A stretch of 64,000 nt of DNA from Pseudomaricurvus alkylphenolicus (GCF_011683955.1 NZ_JAAQPI010000008.1:248001-312000); one strand, 5' to 3'; shown: positions 43,733-54,415, counted from the first letter of the stretch. Notes: generated by a model from the sequence alone, not told the origin. A program made the numbers and translations.

Positions 43733-45067
43733 TCATTTCTTTAACTTCGCTTGCCAGCTTTGGGCGTTTGAGCGTATCTCTGCTTCATCCAGGGTTTGCA
43801 GTTGCCCGCCACGCAGCAATAGATGGCCGTTAACCCAGACGTCGCTGACTTGTCGAGACACATTGCCGTACGTCAGCAGCGAGACGGGATTATACAGCGG
43901 CAGACTTTCCAGGTTGTCGACGGCGATGGCAGTAATGTCCGCGGCCTTGCCCACTTCCAGGCTGCCGATCTCCGCTTCCAGGCCCAGCGCCCGCGCGCCA
44001 TTGAGTGTGGCCATGCGCAGGGCGGTGTGAGCATCCACGGCACCGGCGTCACCACTCACGCCTTTGGCCAGCAGCGCTGCTGTGCGCATCTCTCCAAGCA
44101 GGTCCTGATCATTATTGCTGGCGGCGCCATCCGTACCCAGGGCAACATTAACACCGGCATCCAAGAGCTTTTGCACCGGGCAGAAGCCACTGGCCAGTTT
44201 CAGATTGGATTCCGGGCAGTGCACCACGTGAGCACCGGTCTGGGCCACCAACTCGATATCCTGGTCAGTCAATTGTGTCATATGCACGCATTGCGTCTGA
44301 GGGCCCAACAGCCCCAGGCGATGGAGCCGCTGGATAGGGCGTTCGCCGCCGTTGGCAGCGACAGCGTCTTCCACTTCCCTGGCGGTTTCATGCAGGTGAA
44401 TTTGTACCGGTGACTCCAATTGGGCGGCGACGGTGGCGATCTGCTTCAGAGGTTCGTCCGAGACGGTATAGGGTGCGTGAGGGCCGAACACCACCTCCAC
44501 CAGCGGGTGGGATCGGTAGTCGTCATGCAGGGCCAGGCCCTTGTGAATATAGTCATCGGCATCTCGCCCCCAGGCGCTGGGAAAGTCAAACACCGGGAAG
44601 GTGATCTGGCAGCGCATGCCGGCCTCCACCGCCTCCCTCGCCACTTCGTCCGGGAAAAAGTACATATCCGAAAAGCAGGTGGTACCGCTGCGAATCATTT
44701 CGGCCATGGATAAGCGTGTGCCCTCACGCACGAATTCCGGGGAGACCCATTCGCCCTCCGCAGGCCAGATGTGCTCCTGCAGCCATGTCTGCAGCGGGTA
44801 GTCGTCGGCGTAACCGCGCATCAGTGCCATGGCGGCGTGATTGTGGGCGTTCACCAGGCCGGGAATGAGGATATGCTCATTCAGCTCGTAAGATTCTTCG
44901 GCCCGATACAGGCGGTGAGCGTCGTCCCAGGGCACAATTGCCTGGATGCGGCCCTGATGAACCACCAGGCTGCAGTTCTCCAGCACCTGCCCGTCGGGGA
45001 CCACGGGAATCATCCAGCGGGCGTGGATCAGCAGGTCAACCAGTTGGGAGTTGTCAGTATCTGCCAT
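43733..45067 (-). CDS. mtaD: MTA/SAH deaminase-type amidohydrolase (TRZ/ATZ family)
   Basis: A 444-aa amidohydrolase-fold enzyme. Metal ligands: [13 protein letters not shown] (HxH at about residues 70-72), H in QIHLHETA (about 222), H in VHMTQ (about 256) and D in [10 protein letters not shown] (about 310). The residues that follow match the 5'-methylthioadenosine/S-adenosylhomocysteine deaminase group. In Pseudomonas the equivalent gene (PA3170) lies between mtnA and ubiG and feeds MTA salvage via methylthioinosine. mtnA is missing here, gyrA being the next gene. It heads the operon with ubiG, gph and yciK. Confidence 0.88.
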   Translation of the reverse strand: MADTDNSQLVDLLIHARWMIPVVPDGQVLENCSLVVHQGRIQAIVPWDDAHRLYRAEESYELNEHILIPGLVNAHNHAAMALMRGYADDYPLQTWLQEHIWPAEGEWVSPEFVREGTRLSMAEMIRSGTTCFSDMYFFPDEVAREAVEAGMRCQITFPVFDFPSAWGRDADDYIHKGLALHDDYRSHPLVEVVFGPHAPYTVSDEPLKQIATVAAQLESPVQIHLHETAREVEDAVAANGGERPIQRLHRLGLLGPQTQCVHMTQLTDQDIELVAQTGAHVVHCPESNLKLASGFCPVQKLLDAGVNVALGTDGAASNNDQDLLGEMRTAALLAKGVSGDAGAVDAHTALRMATLNGARALGLEAEIGSLEVGKAADITAIAVDNLESLPLYNPVSLLTYGNVSRQVSDVWVNGHLLLRGGQLQTLDEAEIRSNAQSWQAKLKK

Positions 45068-45197
45068 GGGCGTTCCTTTTGTCGGCAGTCTGAACGTTTA
45101 TTGGTCTGCCTTGAGTAAATAATGAACGGGTGGCGCGTGTCCGTTGCCAAGGCGCGCCAGTATAACCCGTTCCCGTGGAGGAGGGCACCGCTTTCAG

Positions 45198-45229
45198 GCG
45201 CCCATCAGGCCCCGCAGCGGGCGCTTTTT
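45198..45229 (+). terminator. Terminator-like hairpin upstream of gyrA
   Basis: GCGCCC and GGGCGC pair across a 15-nt loop and are followed by TTTTT, about 100 bp before gyrA on the plus strand. No plus-strand gene precedes it. It may therefore end an unannotated short or antisense transcript or act as a leader structure of gyrA. Promoter elements of gyrA are probably downstream of it. Confidence 0.4.
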
Positions 45230-45330
45230 AAAGCACCGTATAGGTCCCTATGCTGTTGAATTTATGGTAGTATTGCGCGCTTTGGTCAAATCGAAAACCG
45301 CCGGCGGACATAATAAGGAATGCCTTTTAT

Positions 45331-47895
45331 ATGGGTGAACTAGCAAAAGAACTCCTACCCGTAAATATTGAAGACGAGCTGAAACAATCCTACCTGGATT
45401 ACGCCATGAGCGTTATCGTCGGGCGAGCCCTGCCCGATGTTCGCGATGGCCTCAAGCCGGTGCACCGTCGCGTGCTGTTCGCCATGAGCGAACTCAATAA
45501 CGACTGGAACAAAGCCTATAAAAAGTCGGCCCGTGTGGTCGGTGACGTGATCGGTAAATATCACCCTCACGGTGACTCCGCAGTCTACGACACCATCGTC
45601 CGTATGGCTCAGCCTTTCTCGCTGCGCTATATGCTGGTGGATGGCCAGGGCAACTTTGGCTCCATCGACGGCGATGGCGCGGCCGCCATGCGATACACCG
45701 AGATCCGCATGCAGAAGATCTCCCATGATCTATTGGCGGATCTCGAAAAAGAAACGGTTGATTTCGTGCCCAATTATGACGGCACAGAAATGATGCCTAG
45801 CGTTCTGCCCACACGAGTCCCCAACCTGCTGGTGAATGGCTCCTCCGGTATTGCGGTGGGTATGGCCACCAATATCCCACCCCACAATTTGCGTGAGGTG
45901 GTGAAGGGTTGTCTGGCGTACATCGACAATAATGACATTGGCATCGATGAGCTGATGGAGATTATTCCCGGCCCGGATTTTCCCACCGGCGGCATTATCA
46001 ATGGCCGTGCCGGCATTGTGCAGGCCTATCGCACCGGCCGCGGCCGTATCTATGTACGTGCCAAGGCGGAAATCGAACGTGATGACAAGTCCAACAAAGA
46101 AACCATCATCATCAATGAGATTCCCTATCAGCTGAACAAGGCGCGTCTGATCGAAAAGATCGCCGAATTGGTAAAAGAGAAGAAGATCGAGGGCATCTCC
46201 GAGCTGCGGGACGAATCCGACAAAGACGGTCTGCGCGTGGTGATTGAGCTCAAACGCGGTGAAATGGGCGATGTAGTATTGAATAACCTCTATGCCCAGA
46301 CTCAGCTGCAGAGCGTGTTTGGCATCAACATTGTGGCTCTGGTGGACGGCCAGCCCAAGCTGCTGAACCTTAAGGACCTGCTGGAGCACTTTGTCCGCCA
46401 CCGCCGGGAGGTGGTGACCCGCCGTACCGTGTACCTGCTGCGCAAGGCGCGTGAGCGCGGCCATATTCTGGAAGGCCTTGCGGTTGCCATTGCCAATATC
46501 GATCCGGTTATTGAGCTGATCAAGAGCTCTGCCACACCTGCCGACGCCAAAGAGGCGTTGATCTCCAAGGGCTGGCCGGTTGGCGACGTGTCCGAATTTC
46601 TGGAGCGCGCCGGTGCCGACGCCTGCCGCCCTGAAGACCTGGAGCCTCAGTTCGGGCTGCGTGAAGGCAACTACTATCTGTCTCCCGCCCAGGCTCAGGC
46701 TATCCTGGAGCTGCGCCTGCATCGCCTGACCGGCATGGAGCACAACAAGCTGCTCGCGGAATATAAAGAGAAGCTGGAACAGATCGCAGAATTCCTGGAG
46801 ATTCTGGGCAATTCCCAGCGTTTGATGGAAGTGATCCGTGAGGAGTTGGAAGAAGTTTCCAACAATTACGGCGACGAGCGTCGCACCGATATTCAAAGCT
46901 CCCAGCAAGACCTCACCATAGAAGATCTGATTACCGAAGAAGACCGCGTGGTAACCATTTCTCACGGTGGTTACGCCAAGACCCAGCCCCTGGATGCCTA
47001 CCAGGCTCAACGCCGTGGTGGTATGGGCAAGGCGGCGACGTCGGTTAAGGATGAGGACTTCGTTGAGCACCTGCTGATAGCCAGCACCCATGACACCATT
47101 CTGTGCTTTACCAATGCCGGTAAGGTGTATTGGCTCAAGGTGTATCAGATTCCGGTGGCCGGCCGTCAGTCCCGTGGTCGACCCATGGTGAATCTGCTGC
47201 CACTGGAAGAAGGTGAACGCATTACTTCTATCCTGCCGGTTAAGGAATACGACGACGACCACTATATCTTTATGGCAACCGCCAAGGGTACCGTGAAGAA
47301 AACCACGCTCACCCAGTTCTCCCGTCCACGCAGCGTCGGCCTGATTGCCATTGATCTGGAAGAGGGCGATCGCCTGGTGAGTACGGCGATTACCGACGGT
47401 AACTGTGACGTGGTGCTGTTTTCCTCCAGCGGCAAGGCAGCGCGCTTCAAAGAAAGCGATGTTCGTGCCATGGGCCGTACCTCTCGCGGTGTCAGGGGTA
47501 TTCGCCTGCAGGATGACCACAGCGTAATCTCCATGGTGATCCCGCAGCCCGATGGCAGTATTTTGACCATCAGTGAAAACGGCTTTGGCAAACGCACCAG
47601 TGTAGAAGAATTCCCCACCAAGGGGCGTGGCAGCCAGGGTGTAATTGGCATGCAGACCACCGAGCGCAATGGCGCCGTGGTTGGGGCGGTGCAGGTGTTT
47701 GCCGGTGACGAGATCATGCTGATTTCTGACCAGGGTACACTGGTACGTACACGCGTCGATGAGGTGTCGGTGTTGAGCCGCAACACTCAGGGTGTCAGGC
47801 TGATCAAGGTGAAATCCGATGAGCACCTGGTAGGCGTTGAGCGGATTCAAGAGAGCAGCAACGGTGAAGACGCCGAAGAGTCTGAAGGCGAATAA
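45331..47895 (+). CDS. gyrA: DNA gyrase subunit A
   Basis: An 854-aa type II topoisomerase subunit that cuts and rejoins DNA to introduce negative supercoils together with GyrB. The active-site tyrosine is in MRYTEIRM (about residue 122). The quinolone-resistance region [13 protein letters not shown] has the susceptible residues Ser and Asp at the E. coli 83 and 87 positions. The GyrA-box QRRGGMGK is at about residues 563-570, starting the six-bladed C-terminal wrapping domain. The acidic tail ends EDAEESEGE. It is followed after 20 bp by pheA. Confidence 0.98.
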   Translation: MGELAKELLPVNIEDELKQSYLDYAMSVIVGRALPDVRDGLKPVHRRVLFAMSELNNDWNKAYKKSARVVGDVIGKYHPHGDSAVYDTIVRMAQPFSLRYMLVDGQGNFGSIDGDGAAAMRYTEIRMQKISHDLLADLEKETVDFVPNYDGTEMMPSVLPTRVPNLLVNGSSGIAVGMATNIPPHNLREVVKGCLAYIDNNDIGIDELMEIIPGPDFPTGGIINGRAGIVQAYRTGRGRIYVRAKAEIERDDKSNKETIIINEIPYQLNKARLIEKIAELVKEKKIEGISELRDESDKDGLRVVIELKRGEMGDVVLNNLYAQTQLQSVFGINIVALVDGQPKLLNLKDLLEHFVRHRREVVTRRTVYLLRKARERGHILEGLAVAIANIDPVIELIKSSATPADAKEALISKGWPVGDVSEFLERAGADACRPEDLEPQFGLREGNYYLSPAQAQAILELRLHRLTGMEHNKLLAEYKEKLEQIAEFLEILGNSQRLMEVIREELEEVSNNYGDERRTDIQSSQQDLTIEDLITEEDRVVTISHGGYAKTQPLDAYQAQRRGGMGKAATSVKDEDFVEHLLIASTHDTILCFTNAGKVYWLKVYQIPVAGRQSRGRPMVNLLPLEEGERITSILPVKEYDDDHYIFMATAKGTVKKTTLTQFSRPRSVGLIAIDLEEGDRLVSTAITDGNCDVVLFSSSGKAARFKESDVRAMGRTSRGVRGIRLQDDHSVISMVIPQPDGSILTISENGFGKRTSVEEFPTKGRGSQGVIGMQTTERNGAVVGAVQVFAGDEIMLISDQGTLVRTRVDEVSVLSRNTQGVRLIKVKSDEHLVGVERIQESSNGEDAEESEGE

Positions 47896-47915
47896 GTTCG
47901 AAGCGGTATTGAGAC

Positions 47916-49019
47916 ATGGCACAAGAGACTGAACAGCAGCAATTGGCCAAATTGCGTGATCGTATCGACGATATCGATCTGAAAATCGGTGAGTTGATCA
48001 GCGAGCGGGCCAAATGCGCCCAGGACGTGGCAACGGTAAAAAAGGCACACAGCAACGGTGGTGAGATAGTTTACTACCGCCCCGAACGCGAAGCCCAGGT
48101 GTTGCGCAAGGCCATGGAGCGTAATCAGGGGCCGCTGGGTGACGAGGAAATGGCGCGGCTGTTTCGTGAAATCATGTCTGCGTGCCTGGCGCTTGAGCAA
48201 CCCATCAAGGTTGCGTTTCTGGGCCCCGAAGGCACGTTTACCGAACAGGCGGCGCTGAAGCATTTTGGTCATGCCGCGGTAACTACGCCGATGTCCGCCA
48301 TTGATGAAGTGTTTCGTGATGTCGAAGCCGGCGCCTCACAATATGGCGTTGTTCCCGTAGAGAACTCTACCGAAGGTGTGGTTAATCACACTCTCGACAG
48401 TTTTATGGATTCCAACCTCAAGATCTGTGGCGAGGTGGTTCTGCGTATCCACCAGAATTTGATGGTCTCTGAGGTCACCAAAACCGACAGCATTACGCGC
48501 ATCTACTCCCACTCCCAATCCCTGGCGCAGTGCCGCAAGTGGCTCGATGCCCATTACCCCCATGCTGACCGCGTCGCGGTTAACAGCAATGCCGAAGCGG
48601 CCAAACGGGTAAAGGGCGAGTGGAATGCAGCGGCCATTGCCGGTGAAATGGCCGCTGACAAATACGGCCTCATCAAACTGGCGGAAAAGATTGAAGATCA
48701 GCCGGACAATTCCACCCGTTTCCTGATCATCGGTACCGAGGGGATTCCGCCGAGTGGCGACGACAAGTCCTCGGTGGTGATCGCCATGCGCAATGAGCCG
48801 GGCGCTCTGCATGATCTGCTGGAGCCATTCCATCGCCATAAGATTGACCTGACGCGGGTAGAAACCCGTCCGTCACGCAGCGGTAACTGGAACTATGTGT
48901 TCTTTATCGATTTTAATGGTCATCTTGAGAACGAATCCGTGAAGCTGGCGCTTAAGGAAATTGGCGAGCGGGCGGCGGATCTGCGTATTCTCGGTTCATA
49001 CCCGAAGGGCGTGCTTTAA
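47916..49019 (+). CDS. pheA: Bifunctional chorismate mutase / prephenate dehydratase (P-protein)
   Basis: A 367-aa P-protein for phenylalanine synthesis. An AroQ chorismate mutase domain (about residues 5-90; LRDRIDDIDLKIGELISERAK) is followed by prephenate dehydratase (about 95-275; AFLGPEGTFTEQAA, VPVENSTEGVVN, STRFLIIG). A C-terminal ACT domain (about 285-360) carries TRVETRPSRSGNWNYVFFID for feedback binding of Phe. The N-terminal initiation codon I use is the longest frame start; the ATG is embedded in GAC-ATG-GCA after AAGCGG. In Pseudomonas serC and hisC flank pheA; here both are missing. Confidence 0.95.
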   Translation: MAQETEQQQLAKLRDRIDDIDLKIGELISERAKCAQDVATVKKAHSNGGEIVYYRPEREAQVLRKAMERNQGPLGDEEMARLFREIMSACLALEQPIKVAFLGPEGTFTEQAALKHFGHAAVTTPMSAIDEVFRDVEAGASQYGVVPVENSTEGVVNHTLDSFMDSNLKICGEVVLRIHQNLMVSEVTKTDSITRIYSHSQSLAQCRKWLDAHYPHADRVAVNSNAEAAKRVKGEWNAAAIAGEMAADKYGLIKLAEKIEDQPDNSTRFLIIGTEGIPPSGDDKSSVVIAMRNEPGALHDLLEPFHRHKIDLTRVETRPSRSGNWNYVFFIDFNGHLENESVKLALKEIGERAADLRILGSYPKGVL

Positions 49020-49040
49020 ATCGGATACTGTGGGTCGCTC

Positions 49041-51263
49041 ATGGAACCCTGTGTTAACAAATTAGTCGTTATTGGCATTGGCCTGATTGGCGGCAGTCTG
49101 GCCGCCGCGCTTAAGCAGGTGGGTGGCTGCCGTGAGGTGATCGGGGTGGCCCGCCGCCAGGAAACCTGTGACGATGCCGTGCGTCTCGGAGTCTGTGACC
49201 GAGCAGTGCTGGGCATCGACCAGGTGGCTGGAGAGCTGGGCGAAGGCGATGTTATCTTTATCGCCGTGCCCACCTTGACCGTGGCCGCCATTCTGGCCCA
49301 GGTTGCGCACTGTGTCCCGGCCACGGTGACCATCACCGATGGTGCCAGTGTCAAAGGCTCGGTATTGGCAGCGGTACAGAGTGTATACGGTTGCCTGCCG
49401 CCTCAATTTGTCGCCGGCCATCCGATCGCCGGATCTGAAAAGAGCGGTGTTGAGGCCAGCGATCCGCACCTCTATGAAGATCACCGCGTCATCATTACAC
49501 CGACGCCGGATAGCGGTCAGGAACACATTTGCCGTGTTACGGCCATGTGGCAGGCGGTCGGGGCTGAAGTTCTCACTATGCCGGTGACCGAACATGACGA
49601 TGTGCTGGCGGCCACCAGCCACCTTCCTCACGTGATCGCCTATTCTTTAGTGGATACACTGGCCAATGATGCCGAAAATGAAAACATCTTCCGCTACGCT
49701 GCTGGAGGCTTTCGGGATTTTACCCGGATCGCCTCCTCAGATCCGGTGATGTGGCACGACATTATGAAGGCCAACCGGGACGCCGTATTGGGTGCCCTGG
49801 ACTTATTTACGGACAACTTGTCCCGGCTGCGCGAGGCTATCGCCAGCGAAGACAGCGAGTTGATGATGGGGGTGTTTACCCGTGCCAAGGCAGCTCGTGA
49901 CCACTTTACTCGAATGCTAACCAAACAGGCTTACAGTCAATCCATGCAACAGCAAGAAATCACTTATACCGTTAAACCCGGTGGCAACGTCTGCGGCGAA
50001 CTGCGTGTTCCCGGAGACAAATCCATTTCCCACCGCTCCATTATGCTGGGCTCGCTGGCTGAGGGCGTGACTGAGGTAGAAGGGTTTCTGGAGGGTGAGG
50101 ACGCCCTGGCAACCCTGCAGGCGTTTCGCGATATGGGCGTGGTGATCGAAGGGCCTGACCAGGGCAAAGTTCGCATTCATGGCGTAGGCCTGCATGGTTT
50201 GCAGGCGCCCCCAGGACCGCTCTACGTGGGCAACTCCGGTACCTCGATGCGCCTGCTGGCGGGTCTGTTGGCCGGGCAGGCGTTCGACAGTGAACTGACC
50301 GGGGACGAGTCTCTCAGCAAACGCCCGATGAATCGGGTGGCCAACCCACTGCGCCAGATGGGGGCTGAGATAGAAACCGGTGACGAGGGTCGTCCGCCGG
50401 TGAAAATCAAGGGTGGCGCCAAGCTTAAGTCGATCAATTACGACATGCCCATGGCCAGCGCTCAGGTGAAATCCTGTGTGCTGCTGGCAGGCCTGTATGC
50501 CGACGGCACGACTGAAGTGACGGAACCCGCTCCCACCCGTGACCATACTGAGCGAATGCTCAATGGCTTTGGCTACGATGTGAAACGCGAAGGCGCCAAG
50601 GCGACGTTGGCGGCCGGCGGTGCACTCAGTGCAACCCAGATTGAGGTGCCTGCTGACATCTCATCGGCGACCTTCTTTATGGTAGCCGCGGCCATTGCCC
50701 CGGGTTCAGATGTCACTCTGACCCACGTCGGCATTAATCCTACCCGCGATGGTGTTATCAATATCCTGCGCTTGATGGGGGCGGACATCACCCTGGAAAA
50801 TCAGCGTGAAGTCGGTGGTGAGCCTGTGGCTGACATCCGCGTCAAATATGCCCCCCTTAAAGGCATTAACATCCCGCAAGACCAGGTGCCCCTGGCCATC
50901 GATGAATTCCCGGCCCTGTTTGTGGCGGCAGCCTGTGCCGAAGGCACGACCGTGTTGACGGGTGCCGAAGAGCTGCGGGTCAAGGAAAGTGACCGCATTC
51001 AATCCATGGCGGATGGCCTGGTGGAGCTGGGGGTTAAGGCCCAGGCTACACCTGACGGAATTATCATTGAGGGAGGTCCTATTGGCTCAGGCACCGTCGA
51101 AAGTCATGGTGACCACCGCATCGCCATGTCCTTTACCATTGCCGGCCTGCGCGCCGGTGGCGATATCGTGGTTAAGAACTGTGCCAATGTAATGACCTCC
51201 TTTCCCACATTTGTGGAACTGGCTCAAAAAGCTGGCATTCAGCTGTCGGTAGCCGACGCTTAA
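49041..51263 (+). CDS. tyrA-aroA: Fused prephenate dehydrogenase / EPSP synthase (TyrA-AroA)
   Basis: A single 740-aa frame. Residues about 5-290 are an arogenate/prephenate dehydrogenase with an N-terminal Rossmann motif (IGIGLIGGSLAAAL) and GHPIAGSEKSG. Residues about 305-740 are 5-enolpyruvylshikimate-3-phosphate synthase: LRVPGDKSISHRSIM, NSGTSMRLLAG, LSKRPMNRVANPL, and VKESDRIQSMADGL near the end. It unites the common pathway step (AroA) with the tyrosine branch (TyrA). The fusion is a recognised feature of Pseudomonas and relatives (PA3164). It follows pheA after 21 bp and is the last gene before the REP doublet and cysDN. Confidence 0.95.
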   Translation: MEPCVNKLVVIGIGLIGGSLAAALKQVGGCREVIGVARRQETCDDAVRLGVCDRAVLGIDQVAGELGEGDVIFIAVPTLTVAAILAQVAHCVPATVTITDGASVKGSVLAAVQSVYGCLPPQFVAGHPIAGSEKSGVEASDPHLYEDHRVIITPTPDSGQEHICRVTAMWQAVGAEVLTMPVTEHDDVLAATSHLPHVIAYSLVDTLANDAENENIFRYAAGGFRDFTRIASSDPVMWHDIMKANRDAVLGALDLFTDNLSRLREAIASEDSELMMGVFTRAKAARDHFTRMLTKQAYSQSMQQQEITYTVKPGGNVCGELRVPGDKSISHRSIMLGSLAEGVTEVEGFLEGEDALATLQAFRDMGVVIEGPDQGKVRIHGVGLHGLQAPPGPLYVGNSGTSMRLLAGLLAGQAFDSELTGDESLSKRPMNRVANPLRQMGAEIETGDEGRPPVKIKGGAKLKSINYDMPMASAQVKSCVLLAGLYADGTTEVTEPAPTRDHTERMLNGFGYDVKREGAKATLAAGGALSATQIEVPADISSATFFMVAAAIAPGSDVTLTHVGINPTRDGVINILRLMGADITLENQREVGGEPVADIRVKYAPLKGINIPQDQVPLAIDEFPALFVAAACAEGTTVLTGAEELRVKESDRIQSMADGLVELGVKAQATPDGIIIEGGPIGSGTVESHGDHRIAMSFTIAGLRAGGDIVVKNCANVMTSFPTFVELAQKAGIQLSVADA

Positions 51264-51273
51264 GAAAGACACC

Positions 51274-51330
51274 GTAGCAGCCCGCTTGAGGGCGACTCTG
51301 ACCATTGTCGCGGTCAGAGCCCGCTGCTAC
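51274..51330. repeat. REP doublet (REPIN-like) between aroA and cysD
   Basis: Two REP-like units face each other. The left one starts GTAGCAGCCCGCTTGAGGGC at 51274, with an internal GCCC/GGGC hairpin. The right one, read on the minus strand from 51330, starts GTAGCAGCGGGCTCTGACCG with an internal GCGG/CCGC hairpin. The whole can fold through GTAGCAG/CTGCTAC and CTCTGACC/GGTCAGAG. GTAG-headed REPs are the class mobilised by RAYT (TnpA-REP) transposases; no RAYT is present here. Confidence 0.75.
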
Positions 51331-51465
51331 AGTGCCATTCGGCGCTGATTGCCGGAATACCGTGGAATAAGCATAGAAATAAACAGTTCTTAATTTATGC
51401 CATTCAGGCATTTATAATGCCGGCCGTTTTGCCTAGACCATTTTTTGACACTAGAGACGATTTCC

Positions 51466-52377
51466 ATGTCGACTGACTATAATCTGACCCACCTGAAGCA
51501 ACTGGAGGCGGAGAGTATCCATATCATCCGCGAGGTAGCGGCCGAATTTGATAATCCGGTCATGCTCTACTCCGTTGGTAAGGACTCTGCCGTGATGATG
51601 CATCTGGCTATGAAAGCCTTCCATCCAGGCAAGCCACCCTTCCCACTGATGCACGTGGACACCACCTGGAAGTTCAAGGAAATGATTGAATTTCGCGATC
51701 AGCGCATCAAGGATCTGGGGTGGGATCTGTTGGTTCACATCAACCAGGAAGGGGTCGAGATGGGCGTCGGTCCATTTACCCATGGCAGCGCCAAGCATAC
51801 CGACATCATGAAAACCGTCGCCCTGAAGCAAGCGCTCGACAAATACGGTTTTGACGCTGCATTCGGTGGTGCCCGCCGCGATGAAGAAAAGTCTCGCGCA
51901 AAAGAGCGCGTATACTCCTTCCGTGACAAGAAGCACCGCTGGGATCCGAAGAACCAGCGTCCGGAGCTGTGGAATATCTACAACGGCAAGGTGGACAAGG
52001 GCGAAAGCATCCGTGTTTTCCCTCTCTCCAACTGGACCGAGCTGGACATCTGGCAGTATATCCACCTGGAAGGCATCCCCATTGTGCCCCTGTATTTTGC
52101 CGCCAAGCGTCCGGTGGTCAATAAAGATGGCCTGTTGATTATGGTGGACGACGATCGCATGCCCATCGAAGACGGCGAGGTGATCGAGGAGAAAATGGTG
52201 CGCTTCCGTACCCTGGGGTGTTACCCCTTGACCGGCGCGGTGGAATCCGAAGCCACCACATTGCCCGAAATTATTCAGGAGATGCTGCTGACCACGACGT
52301 CAGAGCGTCAGGGCCGAGCTATCGATCATGACAGTTCCGGTTCCATGGAGAAGAAAAAGCAAGAGGGTTATTTCTAA
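51466..52377 (+). CDS. cysD: Sulfate adenylyltransferase subunit 2
   Basis: A 303-aa ATP-pyrophosphatase-fold enzyme that adenylates sulfate to APS, driven by GTP hydrolysis on CysN. The PP-loop [11 protein letters not shown] lies at about residues 33-43, and [17 protein letters not shown] at about 135-151. The frame extends to 51445, but the ATG at 51466 gives the family N-terminus [18 protein letters not shown]. It overlaps cysN by one base (TAATG), coupling the two. Confidence 0.96.
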   Translation: MSTDYNLTHLKQLEAESIHIIREVAAEFDNPVMLYSVGKDSAVMMHLAMKAFHPGKPPFPLMHVDTTWKFKEMIEFRDQRIKDLGWDLLVHINQEGVEMGVGPFTHGSAKHTDIMKTVALKQALDKYGFDAAFGGARRDEEKSRAKERVYSFRDKKHRWDPKNQRPELWNIYNGKVDKGESIRVFPLSNWTELDIWQYIHLEGIPIVPLYFAAKRPVVNKDGLLIMVDDDRMPIEDGEVIEEKMVRFRTLGCYPLTGAVESEATTLPEIIQEMLLTTTSERQGRAIDHDSSGSMEKKKQEGYF

Positions 52378-53807
52378 TGTCACATCAGTCCGACCTTATT
52401 GCAGAAGATATTGATGCTTATCTGGCTCAGCACGAACAGAAAGAGCTGCTGCGGTTCCTGACCTGCGGCAGCGTGGATGACGGCAAGAGCACATTGATTG
52501 GCCGCTTGCTGCACGACTCCAAAATGATCTACGAAGATCAGCTGGCGGCGATTGAAGCCGATACCGTCAAGCACGGTACCACGGGCGAAAAGATCGACCT
52601 GGCGCTGCTGGTGGACGGTCTCGCTGCAGAGCGCGAGCAGGGTATCACCATCGACGTGGCTTACCGCTATTTCTCTACCGCCAAGCGCAAATTTATTATT
52701 GCAGACACTCCGGGCCATGAGCAGTACACCCGCAATATGGCCACCGGTGCGTCCACCTGCGATCTGGCAGTGATCCTCATTGATGCCCGCCACGGTGTGA
52801 TGACCCAGACGCGTCGTCATAGCTACATCGCTTCTCTGCTGGGTATTAAGCATATCGTTGTTGCCGTTAACAAGATGGATCTGGTGGACTTCGACGAAGC
52901 GGTATACGAGAAAATCAAAGCCGAGTATCAGGTATTTGCCAAGAGCCTCGGCATGGACAATATCTACTTTGTGCCCATGTCCGCGCTGGAAGGTGACAAC
53001 GTGGTTAACATCAGTGAGAAAACGCCCTGGTATAAGGGTGGCTCACTGATGAATATCCTTGAAACCGTGGAAATCGCCGGCGATAAAAACCTCACTGATT
53101 TCCGTTTACCGGTACAGTACGTTAATCGCCCCAATCTCGATTACCGCGGCTTCTGTGGCAACATCGCCTCGGGCATCGTCAAGGTGGGTGATGAAGTCAA
53201 AGCGCTGCCTTCCGGTAAGTCCAGCAAGGTTAAAGCGATCGTCACCTATGACGGCGATCTGGAAGAGGCGTTTGCCGGCCAGGCTGTCACCCTGACCCTG
53301 GAAGATGAAATCGACATCAGTCGTGGCGATATGATCGTACACGCCAGTGCAGACGTTGCCCAATCCAATCACCTGCAAGCGCATGTGGTCTGGATGAGCG
53401 AGACAGCCATGCAGCCGGGCCGCCAGTACCTGTTCAAATTTGCCAGCAAGCAAGTGGCCGGTGAAATCGAAGCGATTGAACATCAGATTGATGTCAACAC
53501 TCAGGAGCACGCTGAAAAATCCCAGCTGGATCTGAACGACATTGCCCTGGTGAATGTCGCATTGGAGCAACAGGTTGCCATTGATCCCTATCAGCAAAAC
53601 CGTGGCACCGGTGCCTTTATCGTTATTGATCGCTTGAGCAATATCACCGTGGGCGCTGGTATGGTGAATAAACCGCTGGATCAGCTGCAGCAGGAAGCCG
53701 ACGTGCCTGCCAATGTCAGTGAGTTTGAACTGGAGCTTAACGCGCTGATTCGCAAACACTTCCCGCACTGGGGTGCCGCCGATCTGCGTACTCTGTTGAA
53801 GAAGTAA
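52377..53807 (+). CDS. cysN: Sulfate adenylyltransferase subunit 1 (GTPase), not fused to CysC
   Basis: A 476-aa EF-Tu-like GTPase. G1 is GSVDDGKST (about residues 31-39), G3 DTPGHEQ (about 109-115) and G4 NKMD (about 165-168), followed by the two beta-barrel domains. Pseudomonas often carries a CysNC fusion with APS kinase; this protein stops before any CysC domain. APS kinase and PAPS reductase genes are not adjacent, so the rest of sulfate assimilation is encoded elsewhere. Confidence 0.95.
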   Translation: MSHQSDLIAEDIDAYLAQHEQKELLRFLTCGSVDDGKSTLIGRLLHDSKMIYEDQLAAIEADTVKHGTTGEKIDLALLVDGLAAEREQGITIDVAYRYFSTAKRKFIIADTPGHEQYTRNMATGASTCDLAVILIDARHGVMTQTRRHSYIASLLGIKHIVVAVNKMDLVDFDEAVYEKIKAEYQVFAKSLGMDNIYFVPMSALEGDNVVNISEKTPWYKGGSLMNILETVEIAGDKNLTDFRLPVQYVNRPNLDYRGFCGNIASGIVKVGDEVKALPSGKSSKVKAIVTYDGDLEEAFAGQAVTLTLEDEIDISRGDMIVHASADVAQSNHLQAHVVWMSETAMQPGRQYLFKFASKQVAGEIEAIEHQIDVNTQEHAEKSQLDLNDIALVNVALEQQVAIDPYQQNRGTGAFIVIDRLSNITVGAGMVNKPLDQLQQEADVPANVSEFELELNALIRKHFPHWGAADLRTLLKK

Positions 53808-53835
53808 CTGCAGAAACAGCAGCGTTTGGCATGCG

Positions 53836-53876
53836 TATTTGCCTTCGTCTTTGCCTTTGCTTGGCGGAGGCAAATA
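53836..53876. repeat. Hairpin downstream of cysN
   Basis: TATTTGCCT and AGGCAAATA are perfect 9-bp arms, extendable to 12 with one wobble, around a pyrimidine-rich loop. No T-run follows, so it is not a standard terminator. It lies next to the larger inverted repeat at 53904-54009. Confidence 0.45.
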
Positions 53877-53903
53877 AGTGTCATAATGAATGCTGCAGGA
53901 AGG

Positions 53904-54009
53904 TGGGCCGGCTCGAAGGAATCCTTCTGGAGAGTCCTTTGGCCCCTTCCTGGAATACACTGCGCTGTCCCTGCGCAAGCCCCCAATCGGTTTCCCTCGA
54001 GCCGGCCCA
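53904..54009. repeat. 106-bp inverted-repeat element between cysN and the comEA-like gene
   Basis: The ends TGGGCCGGCTCGAAGGAA (53904-53921) and TTCCCTCGAGCCGGCCCA (53992-54009) are 18-nt arms with one mismatch. They enclose 70 bp that has no protein frame of note. It resembles a small non-autonomous mobile element or a structured RNA. I saw no second copy in the window. Confidence 0.55.
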
Positions 54010-54064
54010 AAACTGATATCTAAGTGTCGGCGGTTAGCTCAGTTGCTTGCCTCTGGCATTGATA

Positions 54065-54415
54065 CTACAGCTGGATCTTTTGCTGGTTTTTCGCCAGCGT
54101 CGAATCGCCGATACCCTTAATGACGGTCAGCTGGTCAATGCTGGTAAAATCGCCGTTTTTTTCCCGCCAGGCGACAATAGCCTGTGCCCGTTTTAATCCA
54201 ACCCCTTTGAGCGCATCGGCGATTTCTTCGGCGGATGCCGTATTGATGTTGATCGAGACGTCCTGGCTCCAGGCCAGTGCCGGCGCCAATGTACAGGTGG
54301 CGAGTAGTGTTCCCACCTTCAAAAAGGAGCGAAAGCGGCTGGCCTTGGCGGTATGAGATGATCTGCCGATCGGGTGGACATTGCCAGATACACTGGCGGT
54401 AATGGTGTTGTTCAT
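54065..54415 (-). CDS. ComEA-like helix-hairpin-helix protein (secreted)
   Basis: The chosen start is the ATG at 54415, six bases after AAGGAGG. The 116-aa product has a signal-like hydrophobic stretch (about residues 34-48) ending near LAWSQD. It is followed by a helix-hairpin-helix DNA-binding unit of about 60 residues (INTASAEEIADALKGVGLKRAQAIVAWR...FTSIDQLTVIKGIGDSTLAKN). This is the ComEA architecture: periplasmic or surface DNA binding in natural transformation, with the short form common in Gram-negatives. An alternative upstream ATG at 54448 is less well supported. Confidence 0.85.
   Translation of the reverse strand: MNNTITASVSGNVHPIGRSSHTAKASRFRSFLKVGTLLATCTLAPALAWSQDVSININTASAEEIADALKGVGLKRAQAIVAWREKNGDFTSIDQLTVIKGIGDSTLAKNQQKIQL

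Noticed and set aside
45730-47922. Long minus-strand frame opposite gyrA
   Set aside because: It is an antisense shadow of the well-supported gyrA frame, caused by codon bias; no domain or start signal is visible.
54029-54046. tRNA-like 5' segment (GGCGGTTAGCTCAGTTG)
   Set aside because: It resembles the acceptor/D-arm of a tRNA, but no anticodon arm, T-arm GGTTCGAATCC or acceptor pairing follows; the next bases run straight into the comEA-like stop region.
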